Assembly (NCBI GenBank): GCA_965237875.1
Contig: CBDEGP010000002.1
Location: 372,001-436,000, forward strand
Source: DAOUJI01 sp965237875
GTDB lineage: Bacteria; Chloroflexota; Dehalococcoidia; Lucifugimonadales; JAGWBF01
Length of the DNA: 64,000 bases
Direction of reading: 5' to 3'
How positions within the stretch are numbered: the first letter of the stretch is position 1; every line of letters starts with the position of its first letter. The translations under genes were made by a program, and so were the position numbers. Positions 52,852-61,438 of this stretch are shown one piece after another. Under the pieces are notes generated by a model. It ran no database searches, was not told where the DNA came from, and was given only the letters and a program-made list of their open reading frames with translations.

Positions 52852-52992
52852 TTAACTCGCCCTCGCCTGCCGTTCTTCATCCCGCTCCTTAGCCGCCGCG
52901 AAAGCGTCCGCCGCCCTGATAATTCGCCCAACTGCCCACAAGTCTATAATCCTCATTTCCACTTCACGCAACTCTAATATCGACCTCAACAT
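52852..52992 (-). CDS. 46-aa small protein upstream of parA
   Basis: A frame from ATG 52992 (GAGAGGAC before it) to TAA 52852: MLRSILELREVEMRIIDLW, then RIIRAADAFAAAKERDEER. It is one amphipathic helix-rich peptide with a coiled-coil-like C-terminus. Its stop lies 10 bases before the parA start and overlaps its ribosome-binding site, so the two are coupled. An upstream extension without ATG (SLQTIPSVTLQEW) exists but needs a non-ATG start. Unrecognised; may be a small subunit of the operon's complex. Confidence 0.45.
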   Translation of the reverse strand: MLRSILELREVEMRIIDLWAVGRIIRAADAFAAAKERDEERQARAS

Positions 52993-53071
52993 GTCCTCTC
53001 TGCCATCCGTCGCTCGCCATTCCTGTAGCGTGACGCTTGGGATTGTCTGTAACGATCTGGGAGAACCGTGG

Positions 53072-54688
53072 TCAAGACAGCACGACTCGTTGCCCTCTGT
53101 CGCTGTCCCCCGGTACTAGACGTAGATGTGATTCAGATCCAGATCTCACCGCCCTCTGGACGGTTTCAGGTTCGGCGAGTCGGGCGGTCTCGATGTGAGT
53201 CCTAACGCGCCCTATCGAAATCCTTACGCCTTCCATGTCGAGCCACATGTCTTGTTCCATGAGGAAGGAGCGCGCACGGCCGTCCAGCAGATCCTCCAGC
53301 CCTGGGCCCCAATGATCCAAGCCCAAGTTCAACGACTTCCATGTAAAGTCAATGCTTTCCCCCTTTAGCAGGGTCACGGCCGTCACGATCTCCTGTCCTT
53401 CCTCGGGAGTAAGTGAAGGGAGCAACTCCCAATAGGCGCCCCTGTGGTCCTGTAGCCAGGAGAGTGCCTCGACTACCCTGGCTAGGCCTTCGTCGACTAA
53501 GAAGGGCATCTGAATCTCAGTACTCATGACTACACCGCCAGGCCAACGGAATGCGAGGCGATGCGGTGGCTGACAGGCATCTACCCATCGAAAAAGTGGA
53601 ACTAAAGCGGCTGGCATGGCTGGTCTTGGATCCAACCAGAAGTTGGCCTCAAGCTTCCCAGGCTCGATGTCCACCCTCAAGCGAGTCTGAAGCCACCCGG
53701 TGCTGTCGGCTCCGGTCAAGATGGACCCTTTGAAACCTCTTGTCCGTTCAGTGAGATTGACCGGCCAACTTGCTATAAGCCTGTCTTCGTCCATGATGTC
53801 GAGAGCGAGACTGATTGGCTCATCGAGTGCACCGTTGGGTTGCAGTAGGCTGATCTCCGCTTCAGTAAAGCTCCCTCCGAGACCAGAAGGTGCATCTACC
53901 GTTACGCTCCTAACCATGCTAGGCGGAATGGTCGCCCCAAGCCCATAGTCCAGTGCGTCCTGTACCAATTCGTCATCCTGACCGATGGCGACATTGACCT
54001 TGATGGTGACAGGTCGATCATTAACGGCACCCAAGTATTTGGGATATACGTCAACTCTTGCATCACCGAAGTTGACGGAGAGAACAACGTCCGTTGGCCG
54101 ATGATTCGCCGCGGTTGTTCCTGTGGACACCTCGTAGCGATAGTGGGGATCAATCTCATTCAGGCGAGTGTGGAGGATTCTAACCCGGCTCACTGCGTCA
54201 TGCACATCGGTGACTCTCGCCTGCTCTTCTCGAATTTCGCGGAGCAAGTGAAACACCTCATCTTTCGCCCCCTCCAGGAAGTATCGCCGAATGTCCGGGA
54301 ACGCTGACATTTTCTCGTCTAGCCATGTTCTTCCAAACCATACGATTGGAAAGCCATAGCCTTTTCCGAGCTGACGAAACCAACGGTCTTCGGCAGGAGT
54401 AGGGTCAATGGGAACCACAAGCGACCATCGAGCCGGGCTGAGGGTCGCAGCCCGCTTTAGGGAGCGGGACGTCTGTGTGCGCCGGCTAGGTGTCATTCTG
54501 CCAGTGAAGGACTTTAGCTCGAAGGCGTCGATGATCTGGTCGTGCTGTCCGTGGACGATTTGTACATCCCGACCACCATCTCCGCCCTTACCATCGATCC
54601 TCTGCGCGTCTGGGTGCAGCCTGCTGAGCAGAACCGAGACCATATCCTCGTATCTTTGACGGTCGACGTCCTCCCACCGAATCTGCAT
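53072..54688 (-). CDS. PD-(D/E)xK nuclease-like protein with large C-terminal region
   Basis: 538 aa. The N-terminal 110 residues match a restriction-endonuclease-like fold: YEDMVSVLLSRLHPDAQRID then GGDGGRDVQI (D41) and DAFELKSF (E57-x-K59), the catalytic D...ExK core. Residues 150-540 are mostly beta-rich (VVLSVNFGDARVDVYP and similar) and match nothing I know; they could be a sensor or effector-control domain. It begins 8 bases after the DUF6615-like gene and is followed by the 46-aa ORF and parA. Candidate effector of an abortive-type defence system. Confidence 0.6.
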   Translation of the reverse strand: MQIRWEDVDRQRYEDMVSVLLSRLHPDAQRIDGKGGDGGRDVQIVHGQHDQIIDAFELKSFTGRMTPSRRTQTSRSLKRAATLSPARWSLVVPIDPTPAEDRWFRQLGKGYGFPIVWFGRTWLDEKMSAFPDIRRYFLEGAKDEVFHLLREIREEQARVTDVHDAVSRVRILHTRLNEIDPHYRYEVSTGTTAANHRPTDVVLSVNFGDARVDVYPKYLGAVNDRPVTIKVNVAIGQDDELVQDALDYGLGATIPPSMVRSVTVDAPSGLGGSFTEAEISLLQPNGALDEPISLALDIMDEDRLIASWPVNLTERTRGFKGSILTGADSTGWLQTRLRVDIEPGKLEANFWLDPRPAMPAALVPLFRWVDACQPPHRLAFRWPGGVVMSTEIQMPFLVDEGLARVVEALSWLQDHRGAYWELLPSLTPEEGQEIVTAVTLLKGESIDFTWKSLNLGLDHWGPGLEDLLDGRARSFLMEQDMWLDMEGVRISIGRVRTHIETARLAEPETVQRAVRSGSESHLRLVPGDSDRGQRVVLS

Positions 54689-54696
54689 CAGCTCTC

Positions 54697-55605
54697 CTAG
54701 CGATCGAGGTTTAGGGTGATAATCCTATCTGGAATTGGGACAAAGTGTTGGGTGGCGTATCTCTCCACCAATCTCTCCAAGTTGAGTCGGTCCATGAGTT
54801 CTTGCATGTCCACCAAGTGGCCATCGTCAATCAGATAGCCGTCGTCAACCAATCGATTGTCGTCAACTTGACGGCCACTCCTTGGGGTAAGCGAAGAAAA
54901 GAACTCTAGTGCCTCCACCCTCCCTCTGCTCATGCCCTCTTCCTGCTGCGGACTTGAAATGTCGTATACCCCTGCTCGTGTACAGGAAGGATGAAAGAGG
55001 CACCTCCACGGTACTACGTCAGGGTGACGGTGGATTGTATCGAAGCGCTTTGGACCTCGTCCGTCATGAACTGGCCTCACAACGTCTAGCGGAGCAACCG
55101 TGCATCCCATTTGTGGTGGGTCTGGCGGTTGTTGTATGCGACAATTCCAATGCCATCTTGCCGTATGGTCGTCTACGTGGTTGTAAAAGCAATACAGTGG
55201 GGTCGCGCCTATCCAACGTGCAAACTCCTCAAGAGCGTCCATTTGGTACCCCGAACCGGCCTTATATCTCAACCTACCGTATGAATAGGTTGATGTGTGG
55301 TCCAGCTTGAGCTTCTTCGCCTGTACAACATAAAACCTAGGAGTCATTCCGGGCCTAGAAATCACCCATAACCAGTCGAAGCCTACTAGCCGCTCATCCA
55401 GTTTGGAAACGCGGAAAACGCCCACTTCGTTTGGTACCGTGCGTCCAATTTCCAGCATCGCCAAGTCCGAGACCGTATCTTCGGAAAATCCGAGACCCAG
55501 TCGCCTTGAGTCACGCAGCCAGCCCCAGGTCAGCTCGGCCAAAGACTCATACAGACTTAGGGCATCTGTGTTCCGAGATGGTCCATACGTTTGGAAGTTA
55601 CTCAT
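54697..55605 (-). CDS. DUF6615-like protein (possible PD-(D/E)xK nuclease)
   Basis: 302 aa from ATG 55605 (GGAGGGCAAAG upstream). N-terminal helices with GLGFSEDTVSDLAMLEIGR (E42), then GFDWLWVIS (D77) and YVVQAKKL (Q95-A-K97), which line up as an atypical E...D...QxK nuclease core of the kind in DUF6615 proteins of defence islands. A set of four cysteines and histidines between about 170 and 235 (CRIQQ, GCTVAP, CLFHPSC) could bind zinc. The C-terminus has a VDDGYLIDDGHLVD repeat. Overlap with the next gene is absent; spacing is 8 bases. Confidence 0.55.
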   Translation of the reverse strand: MSNFQTYGPSRNTDALSLYESLAELTWGWLRDSRRLGLGFSEDTVSDLAMLEIGRTVPNEVGVFRVSKLDERLVGFDWLWVISRPGMTPRFYVVQAKKLKLDHTSTYSYGRLRYKAGSGYQMDALEEFARWIGATPLYCFYNHVDDHTARWHWNCRIQQPPDPPQMGCTVAPLDVVRPVHDGRGPKRFDTIHRHPDVVPWRCLFHPSCTRAGVYDISSPQQEEGMSRGRVEALEFFSSLTPRSGRQVDDNRLVDDGYLIDDGHLVDMQELMDRLNLERLVERYATQHFVPIPDRIITLNLDR

Positions 55606-55673
55606 TAGTCTTTGCCCTCCCCTACGGCAGCCATCGCATTCGTCGCCGGCGCGGGCCGCCATCCTCCAATCAG

Positions 55674-57059
55674 CTATTCGAACCCTAGCTTTCTTCGTAA
55701 GGGCGGATACCGGGTCGCCATATTTCTGATGTGGTCATTGTCGATACTCAACAGCCGGAGCAAGTGCAACTGCACTAGGGCTTCAAGTCTAGAGCGTAGT
55801 TGAAGCAACTCTTCGGGGTCGGTCACAGCTTGATTCCTGATGCCTTGGTCATAGTGGGTCAGATAGTTTCGTGTGCTAACTACCTGGTTGACGAATGCTG
55901 CCCGAGTGGATTTGGTGCCGAACAGATCTTCGAAGGGAGCGATCATCTGATTGATCCTGCTCCGGAGGGAAAGTTCGTTTGCATATCTCAACCTATCCTC
56001 TATCCAGCTTCTCCATTTGCCTGGGGTACCCCGTAGGATGGAGTCTCGCAGGCCGTTGAATTCTTCCGCGGGCATTCGCGTGTCTGAGGAACTTCTCCGA
56101 TGTAGGGACTCTATGCCATTGACGAGGAACAGAAAGCCTCCTTCCAGGTGCATGTACCTGTTTGCCATGACTGTGAAGTACAGGTTGAACGTGGGTTCAT
56201 ATTCCTCATAGTTCTCCAGCCATCTGGGAAGGTACTCATGGACATCGCGGGACATTTCCTCAAATGAGATGAGAAAGTTGCCTGCGCTGATGTCCTCTTT
56301 AGGTAGGTCATACGGGTCGAACCGACCGTATATGACGACCGTGTCGCGGGGATCGTAGGGGGCGTTCTGTTCGCTGAGGGAACCGGTGATGGAGGTGAAT
56401 GAGACGGAGCGGTCAAAGGCCAGGCAAATGAAGTTCTTGACTTTCCGCAATGCCGGCATGAACTCTGAGAATGAGCGTGGTCGGCTCGATTCTATCCTGA
56501 TGCTCATATTGGTGGAGATGGCTTCCTCGAACAGGCTTGACTTCATTCCAGCACCCATATGGAACCCTAAGTTGAGATCGTCTGAAAGTGGGAACGTAAT
56601 CGGCTCAGGCTGGTTAAAGGTTACGGACATTGGGCCGGTCAGATCCCCATCGTGTGAGAAGGGGCGGTGATGAAAGACGAACCACTCGTCTAGCCCTTCG
56701 ACTGAAAATGTCATACCCCAGAAACAGATTTCCTCAGTATCGAAATGTGCTCCCCAGAACACGCAATCTACATGCAGACTGGACTTGGACAATGCTTCAA
56801 CGTTAACCACGTTTTGCTGTTCAGTGACTATGCAATCAACTAGAGTCACTGGGCCTGCCTTGTCCGTCACTCCCAGAATGTGTAATCTCTCTCCCGTGAG
56901 CTGCTGAAGTGGTCTGCCGCTGGGCGAGTCAAAGGCGCCGAACATTTCTAGAGACGCTTCCCCGCTGTCAGAGATGCGAAGCACTCCCGTCAGTCTGTTG
57001 TCAGGCTTCTCTGCGAGCCAGAAGTAGCCATATGTTTCTATGGACTCAGGAAGTTGCAT
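55674..57059 (-). CDS. ApeA-like HEPN-domain anti-phage protein
   Basis: 461 aa. The N-terminal 350 residues form a beta-rich region like the ApeA N-terminal domain (ESIETYGYFWLAE start, HFDTEEICFWGMTF, EEWF-like turns), followed by a helical C-terminal HEPN domain (about 355-450) with the RNase motif RNYLTH (R397...H402). ApeA is a known single-protein phage-defence factor in which HEPN cleaves RNA. The start ATG 57059 is the first gene of the minus-strand run down to 51367. Assignment by layout and the R-x4-H motif; the N-terminal match is by general resemblance only. Confidence 0.65.
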   Translation of the reverse strand: MQLPESIETYGYFWLAEKPDNRLTGVLRISDSGEASLEMFGAFDSPSGRPLQQLTGERLHILGVTDKAGPVTLVDCIVTEQQNVVNVEALSKSSLHVDCVFWGAHFDTEEICFWGMTFSVEGLDEWFVFHHRPFSHDGDLTGPMSVTFNQPEPITFPLSDDLNLGFHMGAGMKSSLFEEAISTNMSIRIESSRPRSFSEFMPALRKVKNFICLAFDRSVSFTSITGSLSEQNAPYDPRDTVVIYGRFDPYDLPKEDISAGNFLISFEEMSRDVHEYLPRWLENYEEYEPTFNLYFTVMANRYMHLEGGFLFLVNGIESLHRRSSSDTRMPAEEFNGLRDSILRGTPGKWRSWIEDRLRYANELSLRSRINQMIAPFEDLFGTKSTRAAFVNQVVSTRNYLTHYDQGIRNQAVTDPEELLQLRSRLEALVQLHLLRLLSIDNDHIRNMATRYPPLRRKLGFE

Positions 57060-57150
57060 CAGATACCCCTTGTGGAATGCGCCACGTAGGACGTGCCCTC
57101 TTTGCTAGAACCGCTGTATCGGCCTTGGCACGTCAACCGCCGTCGACTCG

Positions 57151-57159
57151 TGGTATGAT
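57151..57159 (+). promoter_or_regulatory. Extended -10 promoter for the HTH/methyltransferase genes
   Basis: TGGTATGAT matches the TGN-TATAAT-like extended -10 pattern 37 bases before the HTH gene start in the 136-bp divergent gap between the ApeA-like gene and 57196. A matching -35 is not obvious, as is allowed for extended -10 promoters. Confidence 0.45.
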
Positions 57160-57195
57160 AATGCGGTAGTACAACAATGATACCAGACCCGACCC

Positions 57196-57393
57196 ATGCT
57201 TGAGAACTACATAGACGTCATCGAGGCGTCCAAGATTCTGGATGTTCATCCCGAGACGGTGAAGCGCCTGATACGGGAAGGCAAGCTCGCCGCCACCAAG
57301 TTCGGCAACAAGTGGATCATGGAGCGGGACCGGCTCCAGGTGTTTGCCAACACCTATGACGGAAGCCGCGGGAGGGTGAGGAGACTACTGTGA
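57196..57393 (+). CDS. Excisionase-family HTH protein
   Basis: 65 aa with one helix-turn-helix: IDVIEASKILDVHPETVKRL, IREGKLAATKFGNKWIMERD, the usual excisionase/MerR-like form. Small proteins of this kind regulate restriction-modification genes or act as excision factors. It is the first gene of the plus-strand run HTH-methyltransferase-endonuclease and ends 27 bases before the methyltransferase start. It may act as the controller that delays endonuclease expression. The basic tail GRGRVRRLL could add DNA contacts. Confidence 0.75.
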   Translation: MLENYIDVIEASKILDVHPETVKRLIREGKLAATKFGNKWIMERDRLQVFANTYDGSRGRVRRLL

Positions 57394-57420
57394 TCCAGAT
57401 CAGTAGGTTAGAGAGGGCAA

Positions 57421-59712
57421 GTGGCTAAGCGTCCCGAAATCCACGATGCGCGGCAAGTCTCCTGGGGCAGCGTCCTTGACGGGACATCGGAGACCGACGG
57501 TGTGCCGCCGCCCCATCGAGTGGCCCAGGCTGCTGAGTCGGGGGCCGGGCTCGAACAGCAGTTTGATCCGACGTTTGCTACTCGGCTGGCGCTCAGAGAG
57601 AAGCAGATTCAGCAGAACTATCGCCCAATCATCGGAATACACAAATGGTTCGCCCGCCGCCCCGGAACGATTTTCCGCACCCTCCTTCTCGCGGAATACA
57701 ACGGCGCTGAGCCAGTGGAGACCAGCTATTGGCGTAAACACAAGCTGAATGGGGTGATAGCAGATCCGTTCATGGGAGGCGGCACCCCGATATACGAGGC
57801 TAATCGCCTTGGATTCAGCGTCTTGGGTGCGGACACGAACCCGATGGCGTTCTGGGTAGTCCGCCAGGCCCTGGGGCATCTCGACACTCAAGAGTTCGCG
57901 GCGGCGGCCGAGGAGGTGGCGTCAGCCATCGAAGACATCGTCGGCGAGTTCTATAAGACTACGTGCCTCAAATGCGGATTGCCAGCACAGGTAAAGTACT
58001 TCATCTGGGTGAAGACTGAGCGGTGCCCTACTTGTCAGACGGTGAACGATCTGTTCCCCGGATACGTGCTGGCCGGAGATAGCAGGCACCCCAGGCACGT
58101 GGTGGTGTGCAGTGAATGCGGATCTCTTAACGAGTGCGACGAAGAGCCTTCCAGGGACACACCTATACCATGCGCCGAATGCAGTAGCGCGGTGTACACG
58201 GAAGGGCCTGCGCGCCGGCAGCGGGTCGAATGCAGACGATGCGGAACCGAGTATCCGTACCCGGAAAGGGACTCAGGCCATCCGCCGGTCCACCGCATGT
58301 GGGCGATGGAGTACCACTGCAAGGAGTGCAAACCAACCCACAAGGGACGCTTCTTCAAACCCCCTGACGCAGATGACCTAGATCGCTACGAGCAAGCTCG
58401 CCTGCGACTCCTGAAGGAATCGGAGCTGCCAATCCCCGATGACGAGATTCCCCCGGGAGACGAGACGGACCGCCTCCATCGATGGGGCTACCGGCGTTAT
58501 AGGGAGATGTTTACCGAGCGCCAGTTGCTAGGGCTGGGGCTGTTGCTGCGCCGGATCACCCAGGTAAGCAACTCCCCCGTGCGACACGCCCTGCTTACCG
58601 TCTTCTCGGACTTCCTGCGTTACCAGAACATGCTGTGCCGGTACGACACCTATGCGCTCAAGTGCCAGGACATCTTCAGTGTCCACGGTTTCCCCGTGGG
58701 TTTGGTCCAGTGCGAGAACAATCTCCTGGGCATACCCAAGGTTGGCGCCGGAGCCTTTCGCCACTTCGTAGAGAAGTACCTTCGGGCCAAGCAATACTGC
58801 GAAGCTCCGTTCGAGACACGTCTGAATGGCAAGCGAAAGGAAGTCGTACCTATTCCCGGCGAGCGGATCATAGCTGAATTCGTCCATCACTTCCCGGCCG
58901 AGGACGAAAGACAGGCGCAAATTGCAGCGTCCCCTGCGACCGGGATGACCTTATCGCCGGGGTCTCTTGACGGCGTATTCACCGACCCTCCCTACTTTGC
59001 CAACGTTCAATACGCCGAACTCATAGACTTCAACTACGTCTGGCTCCGGCAGGCGCTTCGGGACGAGTTTGCCGAGTTTGTGCCCCCGACAACCCGCTCG
59101 TCCGATGAACTGACGGGCAACGTGACGCTGGGGAGGGGGATCGAACATTTCACTGAAGGCTTGTCGGCAGTCTTTAGCCACTACGCGGCAGCACTCAAGC
59201 CCGGCGCTCCCTTTGTCTTCACCTATCATCACAACGACCCAGCCGCCTATGTTGCGGTCGTAGTTGCCATTCTGGATGCTGGTCTGGACTGCACCGCCAC
59301 CTTGCCAGCAGCAGCCGAGATGAGCGCTTCGCTCCACATCCTGGGTACTAAGTCCTCAGTCCTCGATTCCATCTTCGTTTGTCGGCGCACGAGTGTGGTT
59401 CTTCGGGTGGGCGCCAAAGTAGAACGAATTCTAGAGCGCGATGCGGCGCTGATGGCGGCCGCCGGCGTCAAGGTGAGCCCTGGCGACATTCGGTGCCTGG
59501 CGTCGGGCCACATAGCGCGGGTGGCTATCAACGAATTGCGTGAGGGATGGGACAGAGGAGCTTCGCTCTCGGACCGCATGAAGGGAGTTGAAGAACGTCT
59601 CGTTGAGCTTGCCGACAACTTGGAGCTTGACTCCCTCCCTAGCCGGGTGCTCGAAACCTTGGCTCAAGAACAGGGGCCGATGAAGGGTGGTAGAAGTGCC
59701 GCGACCGTTTGA
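57421..59712 (+). CDS. DUF1156-type DNA adenine/cytosine-N4 methyltransferase
   Basis: 763 aa. N-terminal RPIIGIHKWFARRPGTIFR (about 68-86) is the DUF1156 lead. AdoMet-binding motif DPFMGGGTPIYEA (115-127) follows, and the catalytic motif TDPPYFANVQY (522-525 = DPPY) comes much later. Between them residues about 185-330 hold four CxxC pairs (CLKC, CPTC, CSEC, CAEC, CKEC), a zinc-binding insertion. The C-terminus is helical. It modifies DNA amino groups; here it precedes a PD-(D/E)xK nuclease with which it overlaps, forming a restriction-modification-like unit. Confidence 0.85.
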   Translation: MAKRPEIHDARQVSWGSVLDGTSETDGVPPPHRVAQAAESGAGLEQQFDPTFATRLALREKQIQQNYRPIIGIHKWFARRPGTIFRTLLLAEYNGAEPVETSYWRKHKLNGVIADPFMGGGTPIYEANRLGFSVLGADTNPMAFWVVRQALGHLDTQEFAAAAEEVASAIEDIVGEFYKTTCLKCGLPAQVKYFIWVKTERCPTCQTVNDLFPGYVLAGDSRHPRHVVVCSECGSLNECDEEPSRDTPIPCAECSSAVYTEGPARRQRVECRRCGTEYPYPERDSGHPPVHRMWAMEYHCKECKPTHKGRFFKPPDADDLDRYEQARLRLLKESELPIPDDEIPPGDETDRLHRWGYRRYREMFTERQLLGLGLLLRRITQVSNSPVRHALLTVFSDFLRYQNMLCRYDTYALKCQDIFSVHGFPVGLVQCENNLLGIPKVGAGAFRHFVEKYLRAKQYCEAPFETRLNGKRKEVVPIPGERIIAEFVHHFPAEDERQAQIAASPATGMTLSPGSLDGVFTDPPYFANVQYAELIDFNYVWLRQALRDEFAEFVPPTTRSSDELTGNVTLGRGIEHFTEGLSAVFSHYAAALKPGAPFVFTYHHNDPAAYVAVVVAILDAGLDCTATLPAAAEMSASLHILGTKSSVLDSIFVCRRTSVVLRVGAKVERILERDAALMAAAGVKVSPGDIRCLASGHIARVAINELREGWDRGASLSDRMKGVEERLVELADNLELDSLPSRVLETLAQEQGPMKGGRSAATV

Positions 59713-60748
59713 GATTGCATCGGCCGACCTGCAAGACCACTTGGAGGAGTTGGTCGACGCGACCTTCTCCGATATTCAGTCCCAGTTCTTGGTTCTGCCC
59801 AGGGGCGACAACTTCGTCGAGTACCAAGAGTTCCAGAATGCCTATGAGGTGCTCCGGCGGCGAACAAACGCCTTCGCTGATTTCTCAGAAAGCAGTGTTC
59901 GGACCGCACTTCGCGAGAACAGTATGTCCTTGGTCGTGGTCCGAGCGATGCTGGGCATGTCCCCGCCCGAGTGGGCTGACTTGGCCCGAAGCGACCGAAA
60001 CAGCGACATCACCCAAGGGTATGCTCGGAGTTTAGAAGGTCGATGCCGCAGCGACCGCGCTTGCATCGGCAGGCTTGTCCGCCCACGTAACGCCAAGTCG
60101 CTGGATCGTATAGATGCCCTGGTGTCCGTCGCTGTCGAGTACATCACCAGAGGTGCACCTCCGGGGGCAGCCGACACAGTTCACCGCCTTGATAAGGTGG
60201 ATACCTCTCACGGATTGGAGTCTCTCCGCCACATCGCCTCCCAACACGTCCCCTACGCCATGTTGCTGTACGAACGGTACCTCGGCAGACCGTTCGCTAC
60301 GCACCGAGACGCGGTTTCTGAGCTTGTGGGGGATACGATGGAAACGGCTATTGAAGAGCGGCTTACGCGTGCTCGCATCACTTACCGCAAGACAAAGCGA
60401 GCCGAGAGCATCCCGGGCTACGACCAAGTGCCTGACTTCTTCGTTCCCGACGAGTTCAACGCATCTGTAGTCATCGAGGCCAAGATCACCGGTGACGACG
60501 GGACGGCTCGTGACAAAGTGGCGCGTATTGAGCGGCTTACCCGGATGCGCGATGATCGCCGCAGGGACGGTCAACCTGACTTCGAGGTGGTTGCATGCAT
60601 CGACGGTCGGGGATTCGGTGTGCGCCGAGAGGACATGCGTAGTTTGATTGCTAGGACCGAAGGCAAGGTGTTCACACTGGCCACGCTAGACCAGATAGTT
60701 GCCCACACACGGCTAAAGGAGTTCCTTCCCGCCAATAGTGATTCGTAG
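59687..60748 (+). CDS. PD-(D/E)xK restriction endonuclease-like protein
   Basis: 353 aa from a GTG at 59687 that overlaps the methyltransferase by 26 bases (a second GTG at 59696 is an alternative). The helical N-terminal 230 residues are unrecognised; the core VPDFFVP (P249-D250) and VIEAKI (E264-x-K266) is a textbook PD-(D/E)xK pair, preceded by basic TYRKTKRAES. It probably cleaves unmodified DNA and is paired with the DUF1156 methyltransferase. The frame is intact, with no membrane or signal regions. Confidence 0.7.
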   Translation: MVEVPRPFEIASADLQDHLEELVDATFSDIQSQFLVLPRGDNFVEYQEFQNAYEVLRRRTNAFADFSESSVRTALRENSMSLVVVRAMLGMSPPEWADLARSDRNSDITQGYARSLEGRCRSDRACIGRLVRPRNAKSLDRIDALVSVAVEYITRGAPPGAADTVHRLDKVDTSHGLESLRHIASQHVPYAMLLYERYLGRPFATHRDAVSELVGDTMETAIEERLTRARITYRKTKRAESIPGYDQVPDFFVPDEFNASVVIEAKITGDDGTARDKVARIERLTRMRDDRRRDGQPDFEVVACIDGRGFGVRREDMRSLIARTEGKVFTLATLDQIVAHTRLKEFLPANSDS

Positions 60749-61043
60749 CCCTTACTTCAGTTATAGCTATCGCCCATGCCCCGTCACCCATAATGGCCCG
60801 AGCAATGAGAGCTTACAACTGGCTAAAGCGTGCTGTTCCTGCCTGGATTTGGGTGACGGTCTGATTGCGCTAGTCCTTTTGGTCGGGAGTGCCCTCTCGT
60901 ATCGCTATTGGGATTGGCTAGCCTCGTCGACTGAATCAGGCAGCACCACCGTCCGTAATATCGCCCTGATAGTGGCGGGACTAGTAGCCCTTATCTTGGC
61001 TTTGTGGCGAGGCGCGATAGGTGAACGTCAGGCGTCGGCAGCG
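60738..61043 (+). pseudogene. Truncated N-terminus of a membrane protein
   Basis: The frame contains LIALVLLVGSALSYRYWDWL, then ESGSTTVRNIALIVAG and LILALWRGAIGERQA, the two-span N-terminal module of a family of membrane proteins that often carry pentapeptide repeats after ERQA. Here the sequence breaks at about 61030-61043, exactly where the minus-strand relic 61028-61243 begins. No pentapeptide repeats remain. Confidence 0.5.
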
Positions 61044-61243
61044 TCCCCGTCCATGCACAGCAGGTCCAATGCGCCGCCGAAGCTCGTGCGAACCTGCCTG
61101 CCGATGACCATGAGGCTGGGGTCGAGCACCGATATGTCGTCGGCCAACCAGTCCTCGATCCACTGCTCCAAGCTGGCATATCTCGCCGGGATCTCCAACA
61201 GCTTCCTGTCTGCCGTGATTTCCCACAGTCGTACCTGCTGCAT
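61028..61243 (-). pseudogene. Truncated NucS/DUF91-like nuclease N-terminus
   Basis: 71 codons from ATG 61243 (GGAGGAGGGACG before it): VRLWEITADRKLLEIP, WLADDISVLDPSLMVIGRQV and FGGALDLLCMDGD. This is the N-terminal lead of NucS/DUF91-type PD-(D/E)xK nucleases, cut at LLCMDGD just before the expected ELKR catalytic strand. The remaining peptide cannot be an active nuclease. The gap 61244-61438 holds nothing recognisable. Confidence 0.65.
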
Positions 61244-61438
61244 CGTCCCTCCTCCTGTTAAGACCGGGGCATGCCAGGGTCGATGGGCCCCGGCGCCGCG
61301 CCCGTGTTACTTCGTGGGGAAACCGTCCGGCCACCAGGGACACGCCCAAGTCAAGCTAACCCTTCAATTCTCATTCGACCCATTGACTCGTAGCCCGCCC
61401 CATGCCTTTCCCATCACCAGCCTGCCGAGTTATCACTC

